Notes under the pieces: generated by a model
Database searches by the model: none
Told to the model about the DNA's origin: nothing
The model's input: only the letters and a program-made list of their open reading frames with translations
Assembly (NCBI GenBank): GCA_003665825.1
Contig: QPFY01000008.1
Location: 620,001 to 684,000, forward strand
Direction of reading: 5' to 3'
From: Microbotryum silenes-acaulis
Taxonomy: Eukaryota > Basidiomycota > Microbotryomycetes > Microbotryales > Microbotryaceae
DNA: 64,000 nucleotides
In this document: piece by piece, positions 23,401-35,364 of the stretch
Layout: every line of letters begins with the position of its first letter
Position numbering within the stretch: the stretch's first letter is position 1
Program-made: the position numbers and the translations under genes

Positions 23401-26400
23401 CGAAGGCTCCAGATCGACTTCGAGGCCCGAGACTTCTGACTCGACAACGATTGGCTTCCCATTTGGCGCCCGCAGTGAAGAGCTCATCCTTGGCAAGTTG
23501 ATACGGTTGCGAATGCTGTGGCTCGAACCGTCGAAATGCTCCTGCTTCGTCATATCAAACTCGGTTACAAATTGTAGCATTAGATCATTGACACTGGCGG
23601 AACCTGCGCTCCCTTTTTGGGCGTTGAAGTTGATCGAGGCGATGGACAGGAGGAACGCAGGTCGTAACTCGGAGTCCGATTCAACGATCGAAGGGGCGAT
23701 ACCTTCGCTTGCCAGAGGTACGGCGATACCGATGCTGGTGAAAGCGAGCGTTAGCACGCAAGATGCTAGCCATGAAGGGGTCATTGGGGTGTCGTCGTCC
23801 TTCTGGGTACTAAAAGGGCTTTCCATGGGCGTAGGCTCGGCGGCGCTGCCGAAGCCGTCCAATGTCTTGGTGAAGCGGTCGCGCAGGGCTTGAAGTTCGA
23901 TCTGCCTAAGTCCTCGGCGTGTTTCAATCTCCAGTTTGAAGTGATCGAGCAGATCAGCGAGGGCTTCAACAGCGGCGGGCTGCATGACCGCATGAACTCG
24001 TGGAAACGTGAGTTTCAGATACGGCGTGCGTTCATCCAGGTTGTACGAAGCTTGGCGAGCATAAGAATCTTGAATTCCTTTGCTGTAATCGGCGCGTAAA
24101 TCGAGCTGGAAGAAGGCCAGGCGGTGAGGATTCAAAGGTCGGCCCATGGGCACCGGGGATTGCATAGGTCTTTGCTCAAGCGAGAGCCCCAACTTTTCGA
24201 CTTTGGCGTGCAGACGGGCAAAAGGCTGCGGTGGCGCACAACCGGCTTCAATTTGGATGAGTTTTGCTTGGACCCACTGCGTGGCCTGGGGACCATCGAG
24301 TCCAACTTTAACACCACTGAAGGTGATGCTGGCGTTCCACGATAGGCTTGACGAGGGGGCTGATAGGACCAGGTCCTTCTTGCTCGGGGCGGTGTCCTGT
24401 TGGGGTTCGGGTGCCAGAACTCGGGTCGTCGGTTCCCGCCTGGCATGTAGAACCTGCAGAAGCTCGTCAATGTCATGTCCAAAGTGCTGTTGCATCGATA
24501 AGATCGAGTCGATAATGCCGACTGTGAGCTTCAGCGATACCGAGTCGACCTCTGCTTCCACCCGCACGGTGCGGCAAGGAAGGCCATCGACGAAGCCCTC
24601 TGCGCGCACCACAGGGAGTGCAAAGACCGTCTCAGCTGGTAACGGTGATTCCACTTCCTCAGTCCCACGAATTGGGAGGAAGCATAGACTCTGCGCGCCA
24701 ATCCTGAAGCCAAGATCCAAAGCACCGACGGCTTCTTTTCCTGCCGCGACAACGTCGCTCGAACTCGCTTCGGCGGCCACGTTCTTGACCTCGTAAATGA
24801 TGTTCAGCGAGGGTATCGCGTTGATCTCGAGAAGAAGTCGGGGGAAATTGATCTTGACCGCGACTTTTGCGTTCGCCAACAGGACATGCGGGAAGGATGG
24901 CGCCGAAGCGGCCTTGGGCGTCGGATTCTTCACCGCTGGGGCTGGCATCCTTTGAGTAGCGTACGCGGCTGGCGGTAGACCCTCGAGACTAAGACGCAAG
25001 TCGATCAACAAGGAGTCGACATCGGGCAATGCAGCGACCCTCCATTTATCGACGAGCCTAATGACAACAATAAACAAATGGTCAGCGACAGAATGCCAGC
25101 ACGGTAATCAGCGCAATGCGAAGTCTACTTGCACTCACTCATAGGAACGGATGACATCGCGAGGAATCTTGATGTCGACCGAGTGAACCCCGAAAGAAGC
25201 CTTGCACAGAGGCTGCACGGCGCGCGGGAGCAAGGAACGATGGCTTACAGATCCCCAATAAGTGGTATCGAAGTGGATCTGCTTCATTTCAGTCGAGAAG
25301 AGGCGCTCCACACCGTCGTCGTTGAGCACCCTTGCGTCAAAGGCAAGACGTTGGATCATCAGAGCAACTTCGAAGTCGAGCAACTGGGTCTCCGACGATG
25401 CGCCTTGAGTCGTCGTCGTGATGAGGCCGCCGAGTAGGCGGATGCTGAGGCCATGCATAACGCTTTCGGCTTCGAGATCGTCAGCCGATGCTTTGATCGA
25501 GGCGTGATTCAGCCCGAGCGTAATGCCAAACTCGAGGGATGGAAGAGACGCAAGCAGATCGCTTTGAGTCACGATGCTGGCGGCGTCACCGCTTTCCCTA
25601 GCCGATTTTTTGAACGTTTCCAGTTGCTCCGCAAAGGCCTGCAGCTTGCGCTCAAACGTGTGTCTTACGCCCACGATGTGTCGAACGAGGACCAAGAGGT
25701 CGCGGTCGACCTTGGCTTCGGTCCCATAGAGGGTGACGTGTCCTCCGAGACGCACAGGTTTACCAGGGGCTTCGTCTCCTGTGGATTTGATCGAGGCACT
25801 CAGAGGACCTATGCGCAGCCGATTACCAGAGCTGGCGCCAGTCCAGAGTCGTGTTTCGAGCTGTCCTTGATCCCATTCAAGCACGACCGGCTTGTTCCAT
25901 GAGAAAGCGATCGATTGTTGCGGATCAAAGTTCGCATCAAGTGGCATGGTCGGTGACGCAGCATCGAACAAGTCGGCCAGGAAGACCGACTGACTCATAT
26001 CACATGTGTCGATCCTCCAGCTCTGCCATTGCGAGACCAAGGTTGCGAGCATGTCGTAGAGCTTTTGCGACGACGGCCAAGCCTCCTCGTTACTCATCAG
26101 CCGCTGTACCTCGTCGTGCGACAGGCGCAGGCAGTGGCGCAGGTGGTGCAATGTTTTCCAGCCGTCATCCGTGCGTAGACTGGTGCCAGATATGAGCGAG
26201 GTCGCACGGTTGAGAAAGGTGGGGAAGGACGCGATTCCCTGCGTGCTGGCAGCTTCTGCGATTGCCCAGACCAGACGACGGGAGAGAAGCTTGCGTCGCA
26301 GCGTTCGCTCAGTCAGCGGTCCAGTGAAATCGTGGACTACGCGCCAACTCCACACCGTCCCGATGATCAGCTCGGCGGCCTCGTCAACAAAATCCAGTCG

Positions 26401-29400
26401 TGCGTCACCTCCTCTCAATATCACTTGGGCCTGGGCCGCCGAGAGGTCGACCCCAGCCGAACAGACTCCGAAGGAGAGGTCCAACGCGGTCGGCCGTAGG
26501 CGAGGCGTCTGATCGAGCGAAGGCAGGATATGACTTTTGCGAGTCGGATTCAGGTAGGTTGCGGTCTTTTCAGGGTGGAACACCTGCAGCCGCGTGCACG
26601 CCGCCGATCCGGAGAATTGCGACATGACGACGATCGGCTTGAGGGGCCTGTCCACGGACTCGGCACCTCCAAAGTGGTCCTCGACGTGTCGGTAGGCGAA
26701 CACCACGTCATCGAGCGCCAGCTCCACAGTGCACAAGACGGTCGACTGGAACGTGTCCCGCAGTACTTCGTTCGGTGCCTGTGGCCGGATCGAGATCACC
26801 GCCTCCGGGCGCAGAACATCCTGAATGATCTCCATCCGGATCGACGGAGCGTGGGCTCGAACCTCGAGCTCGACGTAATGGACCGTGGGAGCTTGTTTCT
26901 GAGACGTGACGTATCCGTCGAAAAGTTCATCGAGACAGTGCTCGAAATTGGTATCCAGTTTGATGCCTTCGAGTACGTCTGCACCGACTTGAGCAGCCAC
27001 TGGCGTTAATACGATACGGATTGGCTGCCGGCAAGTCAGGTCGATCGCGGTCTTGTCTCCAGGGGTCTTGGCATCGTACGCCGCAAAGGTTCGTAGCCGC
27101 GATTTGGCCCGGGTGGCGGGTGTATCGAGGTCATTAGGCGGTGCTGGCCTTGTGTCGTCGCTGGCAGCCGGCAAGCGAGCAAAGGTGGGCCGGTCAAGAT
27201 AGGTTGACTCGGGATTACGCTTGCATAGGCGTAGGACGGCGCCATAAGCACTGAGGCGACCACCTCGCTCGCCACCAAACACGAACTCGTCGTGTTGCGA
27301 ATCGCCGTCATCTGCCGGATCGAACGACATATCAGCTCACTGTTTTTCATACACAGCTTTGAGGGACTCACCATCAGTGCTAGCCATTGACTTCTCGCTG
27401 TCCATAGTTGAAGTCTCACTTTCGTACTCCGAGTCCCCGTCTTTCTCATTGGAAACACTTGCCATGGAACCGCAGGTTGAGCTACAAAAACGCGGGCCAC
27501 CACAGAGTCAGAGAGTCAATCGACTGTTCGACAGACTTGGCCGAGTATTATGGGCTTATTATGACTGACTTGTTGTAGACGTCACCAAGCTCCGACTTGC
27601 TGCGAATGGGCCCGTGACCGCGCGCAGGTGTGTCGAGGGCGGGAACAAAGAGTCCACCGATGTGGGAGGATACTGCAGGAAAGCACACGGTGAGCTATAG
27701 GGAAGCAAAGGCAAACAAAGAAAGAAAGGCTGGTGTCTCACCTCCTGCTTCGTTCTTGCTATAAAGGAAAGGACATCGCTGTGTGGGTTCGTCTTGGGTT
27801 GCGATGAATGAGCGCTGTGTCTGCGCCTTCTGCTCCCAGCCTTTACCCGTCATGCCGACAACGACAGACAGGTCGGTATCGATCGAGGCAACTTCCATCC
27901 AAGGAGCCGCCCGCCCAAAGACCGGTGTGAGGGCACGCAGAATGATCGTTGGAATATCGACATCGACGTGCTTGAGATAGGGCGGTTCGGGCAAGTCGTC
28001 GAACTTGATGGCGATCCCGCCCGGAACGTCGAGCTGGATCGCGGTGGTTTGGCCCCGCACCGCGAGGTCGATCGAACGGAAGTCGACAGTCACAAACGTC
28101 GCATCCGGATCCACAGCGATGGTAAGGTCTGGTGGGAGCGCATTGTCGTTGTCGACAAAGTTGATGGACACAGTCGTACCCGCTCGCGAGAGAGCCTGCA
28201 GGATCGAGGGCGGGATCGAGCCGTAGACCGCACCGACGTTGATCGACCAAATACAAATATAGGTTGCCGTGCGAGGCTGAGGTCCGAAGAGGCGATCGGC
28301 CATGACCTCGAGCCCTTGGACGTGAATGCAGTCAGGGGTTCCGAGTAAGGAGGCGAAGTCACACGTCGCTAACACGGCTGCGCTGTTGACCATGTTCATG
28401 ATGCGACACGGGTCCACGTTTACGGCCATCTCCATGTAGTAATCGTGATTGCGCAGATCGACCTGGAGTTGAGGAAGAACGATTGCGATCGCATCATCGC
28501 AGTCGTATATGGATTGAGGGAGGAGCATGATACCGCGCTGCAAATCGAACCGGACCGCGACCTCGAAGACATCGACTTGGCCGGGGCGCCATTTCTGCTC
28601 CAGTGGGTCGCCCTGCACGGCTCCTTCTTGTTGCATGCGGTAGCGATAGTCTTTGGGGGTCACAAAGTGGGTAAAAGACCCAAAATAGTTGTCTTTGAGG
28701 TTGAACAAGTAACGGACGACCCATCCAAGCGTTTTGAATACCACGTCATGGCAGGCGACGTCCAAGGCGAGCCGCTCGACGTGGTCAGGATGCGCGCCGG
28801 CATAGAATCGATAGGATCCGTCGACGGTGAGCTCGGGTGCGGTGGCGAACGTGGAAGTGCGCTCGGTCAGAAAAGCGCTGTGTGTGTTCCAGTTGGGCAA
28901 CGACATACCGAGCGCCAGGCCGGTGAAGACAATGTGGAAAGGAATCGCCGAGCAGTCCATGCGATACTTGTCCGAAGGGATCGACGCCGTTCCCGTCAGA
29001 CGGGGGCCTTTGGCAAAGAGCAAAGCGTTGTCGTCGTCGATGACGGCGCTGCTGATGATGTTGTGGTCATTGACATAGAGACGCAGCACGTAGTCGGTCA
29101 GGCCAAATTTGAGGGAGTACACGAAAGGTACGAAGTGTTCGTAGTCGCCAGGTGGCCCGCTGGTCCAGTCCTTTGCCACGTCCGTCAAGAGGGTAATATG
29201 GTCTCGTAGCAACGATATCTCGGGTTTGGCAAGCGAGATGTCGATATCCCATGTCCGCGCAGCGTTCCAGGCTAAGGGAGAGGGCATTGCCAGGAAGATG
29301 CGGCTGGATTGCGCACGAAGGAACGGTGCGTAGTTGACGCTTGACGTGATGCTGATTTCGTCCAAATGAGCTTCGACTTGTTGATCGTATCCGGTAGCAG

Positions 29401-31251
29401 TGGCGACCATCGGGATGACGACCGATACCGTTGAGTTTGGCCCCATTTCGATGCCCAGCCAGCCATACGCTCGCGCAGTTGCATCGGCCCCTAAGCCGGA
29501 CCCGGAGTCGACAGAGTCGTGCTTCCAATCCCGAGACGGCTCGCGGGTCGGCACTTGCCACGTCGTCCCATCCGTGAACTCGACGAAGATCTTTATCGCG
29601 AGATGCATGCGATCCTGGCCAGCGCGGAGTCGGGGCGTCGGGACGGTCGTGAAGAACGTCGGCGGAAGGAAAGCTTTTTGGATTTCGGCTCGTTGTCGAT
29701 CTGCCCACGGCCCGTACGTGACCGTTCCGCCTCGAATGACGACGTCGATGCCCCACTCGGGACTCAGGTCGCCATTGCCAATGTCGCATGATTCGAGCCC
29801 CGCCAAGCCCGTGACCGTCCGCGGCTCAGCTGGAACTTTGCCCGCGACGTCGCAATAGTAGTTGAGCTCCATCTCAGGGCACGTGAGGAGCGTCGTCACT
29901 TTGGCGTACTCACGGCGATCCAATGCTGGATGCTTCGCAGCACCGTCCTTGTCGACAGAGTTTTGGTACCGTGGTAATCCGGACCAGTCTTCAGCTGCAT
30001 CAGAGTCCACGCTCTCCTTCGCCGCTTGTGCCTTTTCCGAAAGCTGTGGGATCTTGCGCAGCAACTCGCGAAACGAGCCCAAAGTCGCGTGATGCGCGGG
30101 ACGGTTCAAAAATTGGCCGGGGAAGAAGCTCGGTGCAGTCTTGAGTTTGTCTAGCACTCCGGCGCCGTGCACGTCCAGCGGAGCGACGTAGTCGGGGTTC
30201 ATCCGATAGACGATCTTGGGTTGCACAAAGACCATTCGGTATGACTCCTTGTAATGATCTAGCTCTGATCGCGACTGCGTGCGTGAGAATATCCGTGCAG
30301 TCAGCATCTCGCTTTGCTGTTCCCGGCGCCAACAGGAGCTCCTGAACGTACCTTGGATGCCGAGTAAATTCCGTCGATTCGGGTGAAACCCGCGATCAAG
30401 AGGGACGGTGTCGAGGGATTGCCCATGACGATCGAGCCTGTCTGACAGCGAAAGTCGACTGGCAATGCCTCCCTCCACCAATCGGTGCCCTTCTCGTGTC
30501 CGCTCTCGTCGCTGGCCTGCTTCTGTGCCGCGGTCTCCGCGCTGCCCAGTTCCCTCGGAAGTACTGTCGAGCTCTGCTGAGGGGTCGCTTCTTTGATCGC
30601 CTCCTCCGAGTTGGGGAGTGAGGAAGAGGACGAAGTTGAAGGGTCCACAGGAGGAAGGAGACCATCCCGGGACGTCGCTCGTTCGTGCCCGCGCGACCAC
30701 ACCGATTCGGGTTCGTGAATGCCAAGTTTGGACAGGATCTCGTCATAATGCGGTGTTCGGTTGTAAAGGAAGAGTTCAGCACCGTGGAGTGAAACTTGGA
30801 ATCGACAAGGGAGGTTGGTCTCTGCGGGATGTTGGAAGGCGGTGGTTTGTCAGTCGTTGGCGAACAAATCTGAGCGCGTGATGCAGAATCTACCTCCGAG
30901 TGCGTGTTCCTCAGACCGGACGTTGCGTAACCAGTACTTCCATATGATGTAGCCTCTAACAACATGGAACGACTGGTTGCGACTAATGTAGCGCACGTCC
31001 GAGAAGTTGATCCTTCCGCCGAGGAGCGAGAAGGAGATGCCGCCGATCTCGAAATAGCTGTTGGTGCACTTCCAGTACCTCCGACGAAGGTACCAACCAA
31101 CGACGAAGCCGAGTAGACGGTTGGAGTAGAAGAAATAAAAGACGATGAGGATGACGACGACGACACTCTCGACGAGAAACAGCCAGTTCAGCGTCGATGG
31201 TCCTGACGAGCGCAACGACGAGACGACGTCCCGTACGACGTGGGAGGACAT
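20430..31251 (-). CDS. CSF1: Csf1 / BLTP1-family bridge-like lipid transfer protein
   Basis: The largest gene here. Eleven exons on the minus strand (30894-31251, 30352-30821, 27742-30274, 27570-27672, 27372-27481, 25139-27311, 22003-25057, 21330-21919, 21059-21266, 20642-20984, 20430-20542) join with correct borders and phase into 3,351 codons without a stop, close to but longer than yeast Csf1. The N-terminus has one membrane helix (WLFLVESVVVVILIVFYFFY) followed by SNRLLGFVVGWYLRRRYWKC, GGISFSLLGGRINFSDVRYI and YIIWKYWLRNV, the signature start of Csf1/BLTP1. PCRFQVSLHGAELFLYNRTP follows; the C-terminus contains PLKWIGVQRERYPAWVHTGV. The family forms an ER-anchored hydrophobic groove that moves phospholipids between membranes; yeast Csf1 supports phosphatidylethanolamine supply for GPI anchors and cold growth. 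A Ser/Glu-rich insert near residues 170-240 is lineage-specific in appearance. Confidence 0.95.
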
Positions 31252-32515
31252 CCTCGAGAGTTTCGCTCCGTGGATTTCACCTCACTGCTCTTATGTCGAG
31301 TACTTGGCCATAGGTGAGGGTATAGTTTGGGCTTGCGCTGTGGATCATGCGGACGATTCAATCGATCGGGCACAGGCGGGAGTCAGCATCGAGGAACATT
31401 GGAATGGCGCAGGAACCCTGTCAATCGGCCATTTTCTCGAGGAAAGACAGGTCCACATTGTTATTCGCGCTACACTGGTGCGATTGTACGCTTTTGCGGC
31501 GACGACCCGTTGTGGAGACTGGGGAGGCAACTGGCATATCCTATAGACGCATGGGCTCGTGTCGCGCGATCCGTGTAGGTTTGGACCGTGCCAGTCTGAA
31601 TAAGAAGAGGCTCAAGACTCACCGGTTCCTATTAGTAATCGTCTGGGTGCGTTTTATGTGGTGGATAGTAGCCAACTGTTGGCGCGGCTGACCTTCGGGA
31701 GCAGAGACGTGTGCGTGCAGTGCAGTCACGCCCTGCCAAGCTTGGGCAAATTCACCTTCTTCAGCCGGCGCCGACTTCAAGTTCCGAGTAGGACCACGCA
31801 TCCACATTGTTGAAGACTGCGACAAGGTGCTTCAAGCTCATACTGGAAGTATACAGACGATTGGTAAATTCAAGGTAGGGTGATGTCGAATTTCCACTGT
31901 TCTGACGACGAACTTGAAGTTCCCGGGATCGCGGCCTCGCGGCTTTGAACGAGTCACGTGCACCACACCAACAGACCTTGCCAGAGGGCAGAGGACAGGT
32001 CGGCAGTCCTGGCGGGCCGAGGCGCAATAGATTCCCGGCGCGCACATTCAGACGGTCGACATTGGGGTGAACATTAGGTTGCCCAGAGTGGGTGCTTTGT
32101 GCTCGTTTCTGATTCGGACATCAGAAAATTATAGCAACTGTGTCTAGGAGTCGCAGCGTAGCAGGTTGCGCAATGGCAAAGCTCGGGGGCCGGGCTTCTT
32201 TTAGGCGAGCGGGGCAATTCCGGTTTTTTTTTGTTTTCGTATCAAGCCTGATTAGATTTCACATATTCGGTTATCTACGCAAAATCAATGTTACTTGCAA
32301 AGGGGGGTTGGACTTATGTAAAGTCATAGCCACTAGATCCATGCAGCCCCCACACTCCTGAAACCACCAAAAGTGTGATTCCAATCATGTGAGCACCAAC
32401 CACCCTTCCTATTCCACGGTGTTAAAGAATAGGCACAATCGAGAAAGAGAGAGAGGAGAGGGGAGGAAAATCAGGAGAGAAAACTCAGAAACTCCGTACT
32501 CATGAAAACGTCAAG
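31252..32515. other. Intergenic region between CSF1 promoter and LINE remnant
   Basis: About 1.26 kb. It contains the CSF1 promoter, then sequence with only short open frames. Minus-strand open frames at 31619-31825 and 31761-32045 look mildly coding-like but lack a domain or convincing splice partners. An A-rich run on the minus strand (32223-32239) may be the LINE tail. Confidence 0.45.
32223..32239 (-). other. A-rich tract, possible LINE 3' tail
   Basis: On the minus strand this reads as A-rich (nine A, C, four A). It lies ~280 bases downstream of the stop codon of the LINE-derived frame, in the place expected for a retroposon tail. Only its position supports this. Confidence 0.35.
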
Positions 32516-33490
32516 TCACATCATCTGGTCCAGAAGCTCGCCGTCTGGCAGACGTCGAAGTCGGAATTTGAGATGCGAGCGGACTTCGCGAGTAAGAAAG
32601 TACGGGGTTGGTAGAGGGATTTGTTCCTTGTGCTGATGCCATCGAGCAAGGTAGAGCTTGTTGAAAGCAATCGCAAGAACGACCCGAACGACGATGTAGG
32701 TCCGAGAGTCACGACTTCCGCCACGCACCCGAGGAAGGCCAAGCATGATCTGAGGAGAGTCAACTTCGCCAGGTTCGAAATCACCTGCCTGGCCAAGTGC
32801 AACCCTCAGCAGCTGCAAGGTCAGGCGCCAGAACTCACGTGAATGGTCACATTCAAAGTAGAAGTGCATGAAGGTGTCTCGTTGGCCGCACTGTGGACAC
32901 CCATCAAATGCAGTGTGACCATGGTGATGTTGCAGAACGCATGTCGGCGTCGCCCCGAAGATCAGCTTCCAGTGAACGTCCTTTTCGACCGCTGTTGCCC
33001 ATTGACTGTTGAGCCAGGTCCAGAACTGTTGCTTCTGTGACTTTGTGAGATCTGTTGGCCACTTGAGTCGAGAGCCGTCGTCCAGCGAGGGATAGCGGGC
33101 CTCATTGATGAAGTGCCGCAGAGCTTTGATCGTAAAAGGACGGGTCGCGCCAAGGAAACTGTAGGATTGCAAAGGGCGGCAAGAGGCCCGTGCGCCGGGA
33201 AGGCACATACCCGCTCCTGATGCATTTGCCCCCCTTTGCGATTTGTTTCCTGGTGTGAGCACATCGTGTGCCTTGTGGGCCATAATGAAAAGGTCCGCTC
33301 CGAGAGACGCTCGGGAGTTCGCGAATAGCCCGATATCGGTTACGTCCCCTTGGACGGACCTGTCACGGATCAATGAGGTCGTGCGATTCGCGAATCGCGC
33401 ATCTGGAAAGCCTTCGCGGGGCCGACGCCGACCGCGCCGCGCCGTATAGGGTGGCTCGGTTAGGTCCCAGGGGCAGCAGCCGCGAGGCAC
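32516..33490 (-). mobile_element. 5'-truncated non-LTR retrotransposon (LINE), C-terminal zf-RVT end
   Basis: Open frame on the minus strand; 324 codons if read from 33490, but only about the last 200 look protein-like. From roughly residue 110 it reads FTIKALRHFINEARYPSLDD, QKQQFWTWLNSQWATAVEKD, VHWKLIFGATPTCVLQHHHG and CPQCGQRDTFMHFYFECDHS. A Trp-rich segment ending in Cys-x2-Cys...His-x4-Cys is the zinc-binding C-terminus found after the reverse transcriptase of LINE ORF2 proteins (zf-RVT). The endonuclease and reverse transcriptase domains are missing, so this is a typical 5'-truncated dead copy. No target-site duplication could be defined by eye. The frame upstream of about 33160 is probably flanking sequence. 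Confidence 0.75.
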
Positions 33491-34513
33491 ACGCGTTATG
33501 CCCTTCGCAGCCGGCTCAGCGTTCGCCAGCAGTACAACCTGCCGCGTTCATATGCTTCACAAGACGAAACCCTACGGTTCTACCTGACCGTACCTATTCA
33601 ATTGCTGCTCAATTGAGCGAGGCGACAAAGACAGATGAACCAACAGCGCGTACTCAGGAGCAGATGTGTGTTACGAGTGTACAGCTTAGGTACATTGAAC
33701 AACTTAGGTACTTTAAGGAGCTTTCAGGCTGATCAAAGCCACTGCACCGGGTCCGTCCGAGAGCAAGCGCCGCGGAGCGAGGGTCGAAACGTCGCCAGTT
33801 TCATATGTTTGCTCCGAGGTTGGCGCATCGGTATGTGTGAGATTTGGATCCATGCACTTATTTGTGCCCATGTCAACAGCCTAGGTCTCTCAGAAGGTCA
33901 TTCGCGGCGCAATCGGACGGAAGCCTCCTGGCACCGCACCGGCGCGCAGTGGTTCAGTCGGCGTCGACGAGTGCACGCCGGGTGTGCATCAGTGTCCATG
34001 AGCGTCTACCGACCTTCTTTTGGGCCAAAACAAGGGATATACCAATCTACATGGGTATGCAGAGATCTACAAGCTGTGTAGGCCCGTGCATACTAGCCAA
34101 TGGGGAAAATGGCACGACATCATTGACGACACTGCTGAGCTCGGCGCTGGGACGTAGGCCTCGAAGTCGAAATGGGAGTAATGTGTGCGGGTGCATAGAC
34201 CTGCACCGTGGTGTTGGCAGCGCAGTGACATTTTAGTGGCTAAAAAATGTCCTGGAAATACTCGATCATGTGCAAGCCTTTGTTCCATTGCGTTACTTAC
34301 TTATTGATCACTGCGATCCGAGAAGTACTTTCATGATGGACCCAACTCGGAGCGGACATGCATTCCGTCCTCTATGGCAAATCATGTAAGGCACGACAAT
34401 ATCTAGCTACTATTGCAGGTAGTGTATTAAATAAAACCCATCGAATCAGAGTCCTCTCAACCCCGCTGGCTCTTCTTCTTGCTCCTACTACCGTTGCTTT
34501 TGCCACTTTCCCA
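33491..34513. other. Intergenic stretch upstream of the hairpin, no gene seen
   Basis: About 1 kb with only short overlapping open frames on both strands and no recognisable motif. It lies between the LINE remnant and the large hairpin, consistent with decayed accessory sequence. Confidence 0.45.
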
Positions 34514-34694
34514 CATCAGCAAAATGGGCACTCGGCGCGCACCGCTTAAAGGCGCTTAAGCCCCGCTTAAGGACACTTAAGGACGCTTAACAAGACGCGG
34601 GGCTTAAGGACGTCTTGTTAAGCGTCCTTAAGCGTCCTTAAGCGGGGCTTAAGCGCCTTTAAGCGGTGCGCGCCGAGTGCCCATTTTGCTGATG
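34514..34694. repeat. 181-bp near-perfect inverted repeat (hairpin)
   Basis: Left arm 34514-34597 (84 bases, starting CATCAGCAAAATGGGCACTC) is the reverse complement of right arm 34611-34694 with one mismatch that I can find. A 13-base loop lies at 34598-34610. The inner part of each arm is built from repeated CTTAAG-containing modules (for example CGCTTAAGGA). The two bases outside each arm both read CA, which could be a 2-bp duplication or chance. It contains no open frame, and resembles a foldback/MITE-type element or a strong RNA stem-loop. Confidence 0.95.
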
Positions 34695-35152
34695 CACGTG
34701 CCTCGTCGCTCCCCAGACCCGGTCGCAAGGGGTTAGTTGTGCTGCGGTTGATCGAAGACACGGGGCCGAGTCGAGACGGTGCGCACTACGAGCTACTATT
34801 CAACCGTGTTTGTGGCGAGGTCTGGGAAGCGACCATCGAGGTTGAGGCTGCGTTCTTGTTGGCCCTTCGTTCCGAGGACGCGGCCAGCGTCGGAGCCGTG
34901 TCAAAGAGGCGGAGGTGGAGGCGGACGGTGGGAGAGGCGACGAGTGGTGAATGTTCCGCCAAAGGTAAGGTCGGGTCAGGCGATGGATGGATAGAACATC
35001 TTAAACTCTGTAGACACAACTTAACTTGAACACTGTTCGACGTGAGCGCCGAGGTGAGACGAACCGCGAAGGGCTTAGTTGGCCATTCGTAAGTTGCCCC
35101 TTGAGCCCTCGTTCACCTCTTGGTCGCGCCTCGCCACCTGGCCATCGCTCAC
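34695..35152 (-). other. Region downstream of the disrupted gene, possible further exons
   Basis: 458 bases between the hairpin and the interrupted exon. On the minus strand, 34786-35019 is open (77 codons, rich in Ser/Ala/Leu) and another frame reads a coding-like stretch with a stop inside it. These could be remains of the gene broken by the copia element, but I could not join them with confidence. Confidence 0.3.
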
Positions 35153-35161
35153 CTCGAGGTC

Positions 35162-35166
35162 CAGTC
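35162..35166. repeat. Target-site duplication, left copy
   Basis: CAGTC directly precedes the TGTTGAG start of the 5' LTR and is repeated at 39667-39671 directly after the 3' LTR. Confidence 0.9.
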
Positions 35167-35301
35167 TGTTGAGTTGACACGTGAGGAGTACACTCTGTAG
35201 GCTACATGAGCGCGAGCGCGCGCGGGCTTTCTCTTAGCTTCCTTCTGAAGCGAGCGTTCTAACGTATTGAACCACCTCGAATCAGACGCCGAGATTCTAG
35301 A
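35167..35301 (+). repeat. 5' LTR of the copia element (135 bp)
   Basis: Begins TGTTGAGTTGACACGTGAGG and ends ATTCTAGA, immediately before the primer-binding site. Compared with the 3' LTR it lacks an internal 73-base stretch and differs by two adjacent bases (GAAGCG versus GATTCG). The short length is at the low end for copia LTRs. The end is fixed by the primer-binding site and the target duplication rather than by a terminal CA. Confidence 0.92.

Positions 35302-35323
<22 letters not shown>
35302..35323 (+). other. Primer-binding site, initiator tRNA-Met half-molecule type
   Basis: GGTTATGAGCCCAACGAGCT follows the LTR without a gap. It is complementary to the anticodon stem-loop region of eukaryotic initiator tRNA-Met (the ...GGGCUCAUAACC segment), the priming mode known from Drosophila copia and plant Tos17, in which an internally cut tRNA is used. 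Confidence 0.85.
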
Positions 35324-35332
<9 letters not shown>

Positions 35333-35364
35333 AAAGACGCTACGGTTCACCCGAACGTTCCACC

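Noticed and set aside
31619..32045. Two coding-like minus-strand open frames upstream of CSF1
   Set aside because: Short, no domain, no splice partner or start context; kept only as a note for the intergenic region.
34514..34694. Hairpin as a CRISPR array or telomere repeat
   Set aside because: The repeats are not regularly spaced with unique spacers, and the unit does not resemble a TTAGGG-type telomere; the organism is a eukaryote.
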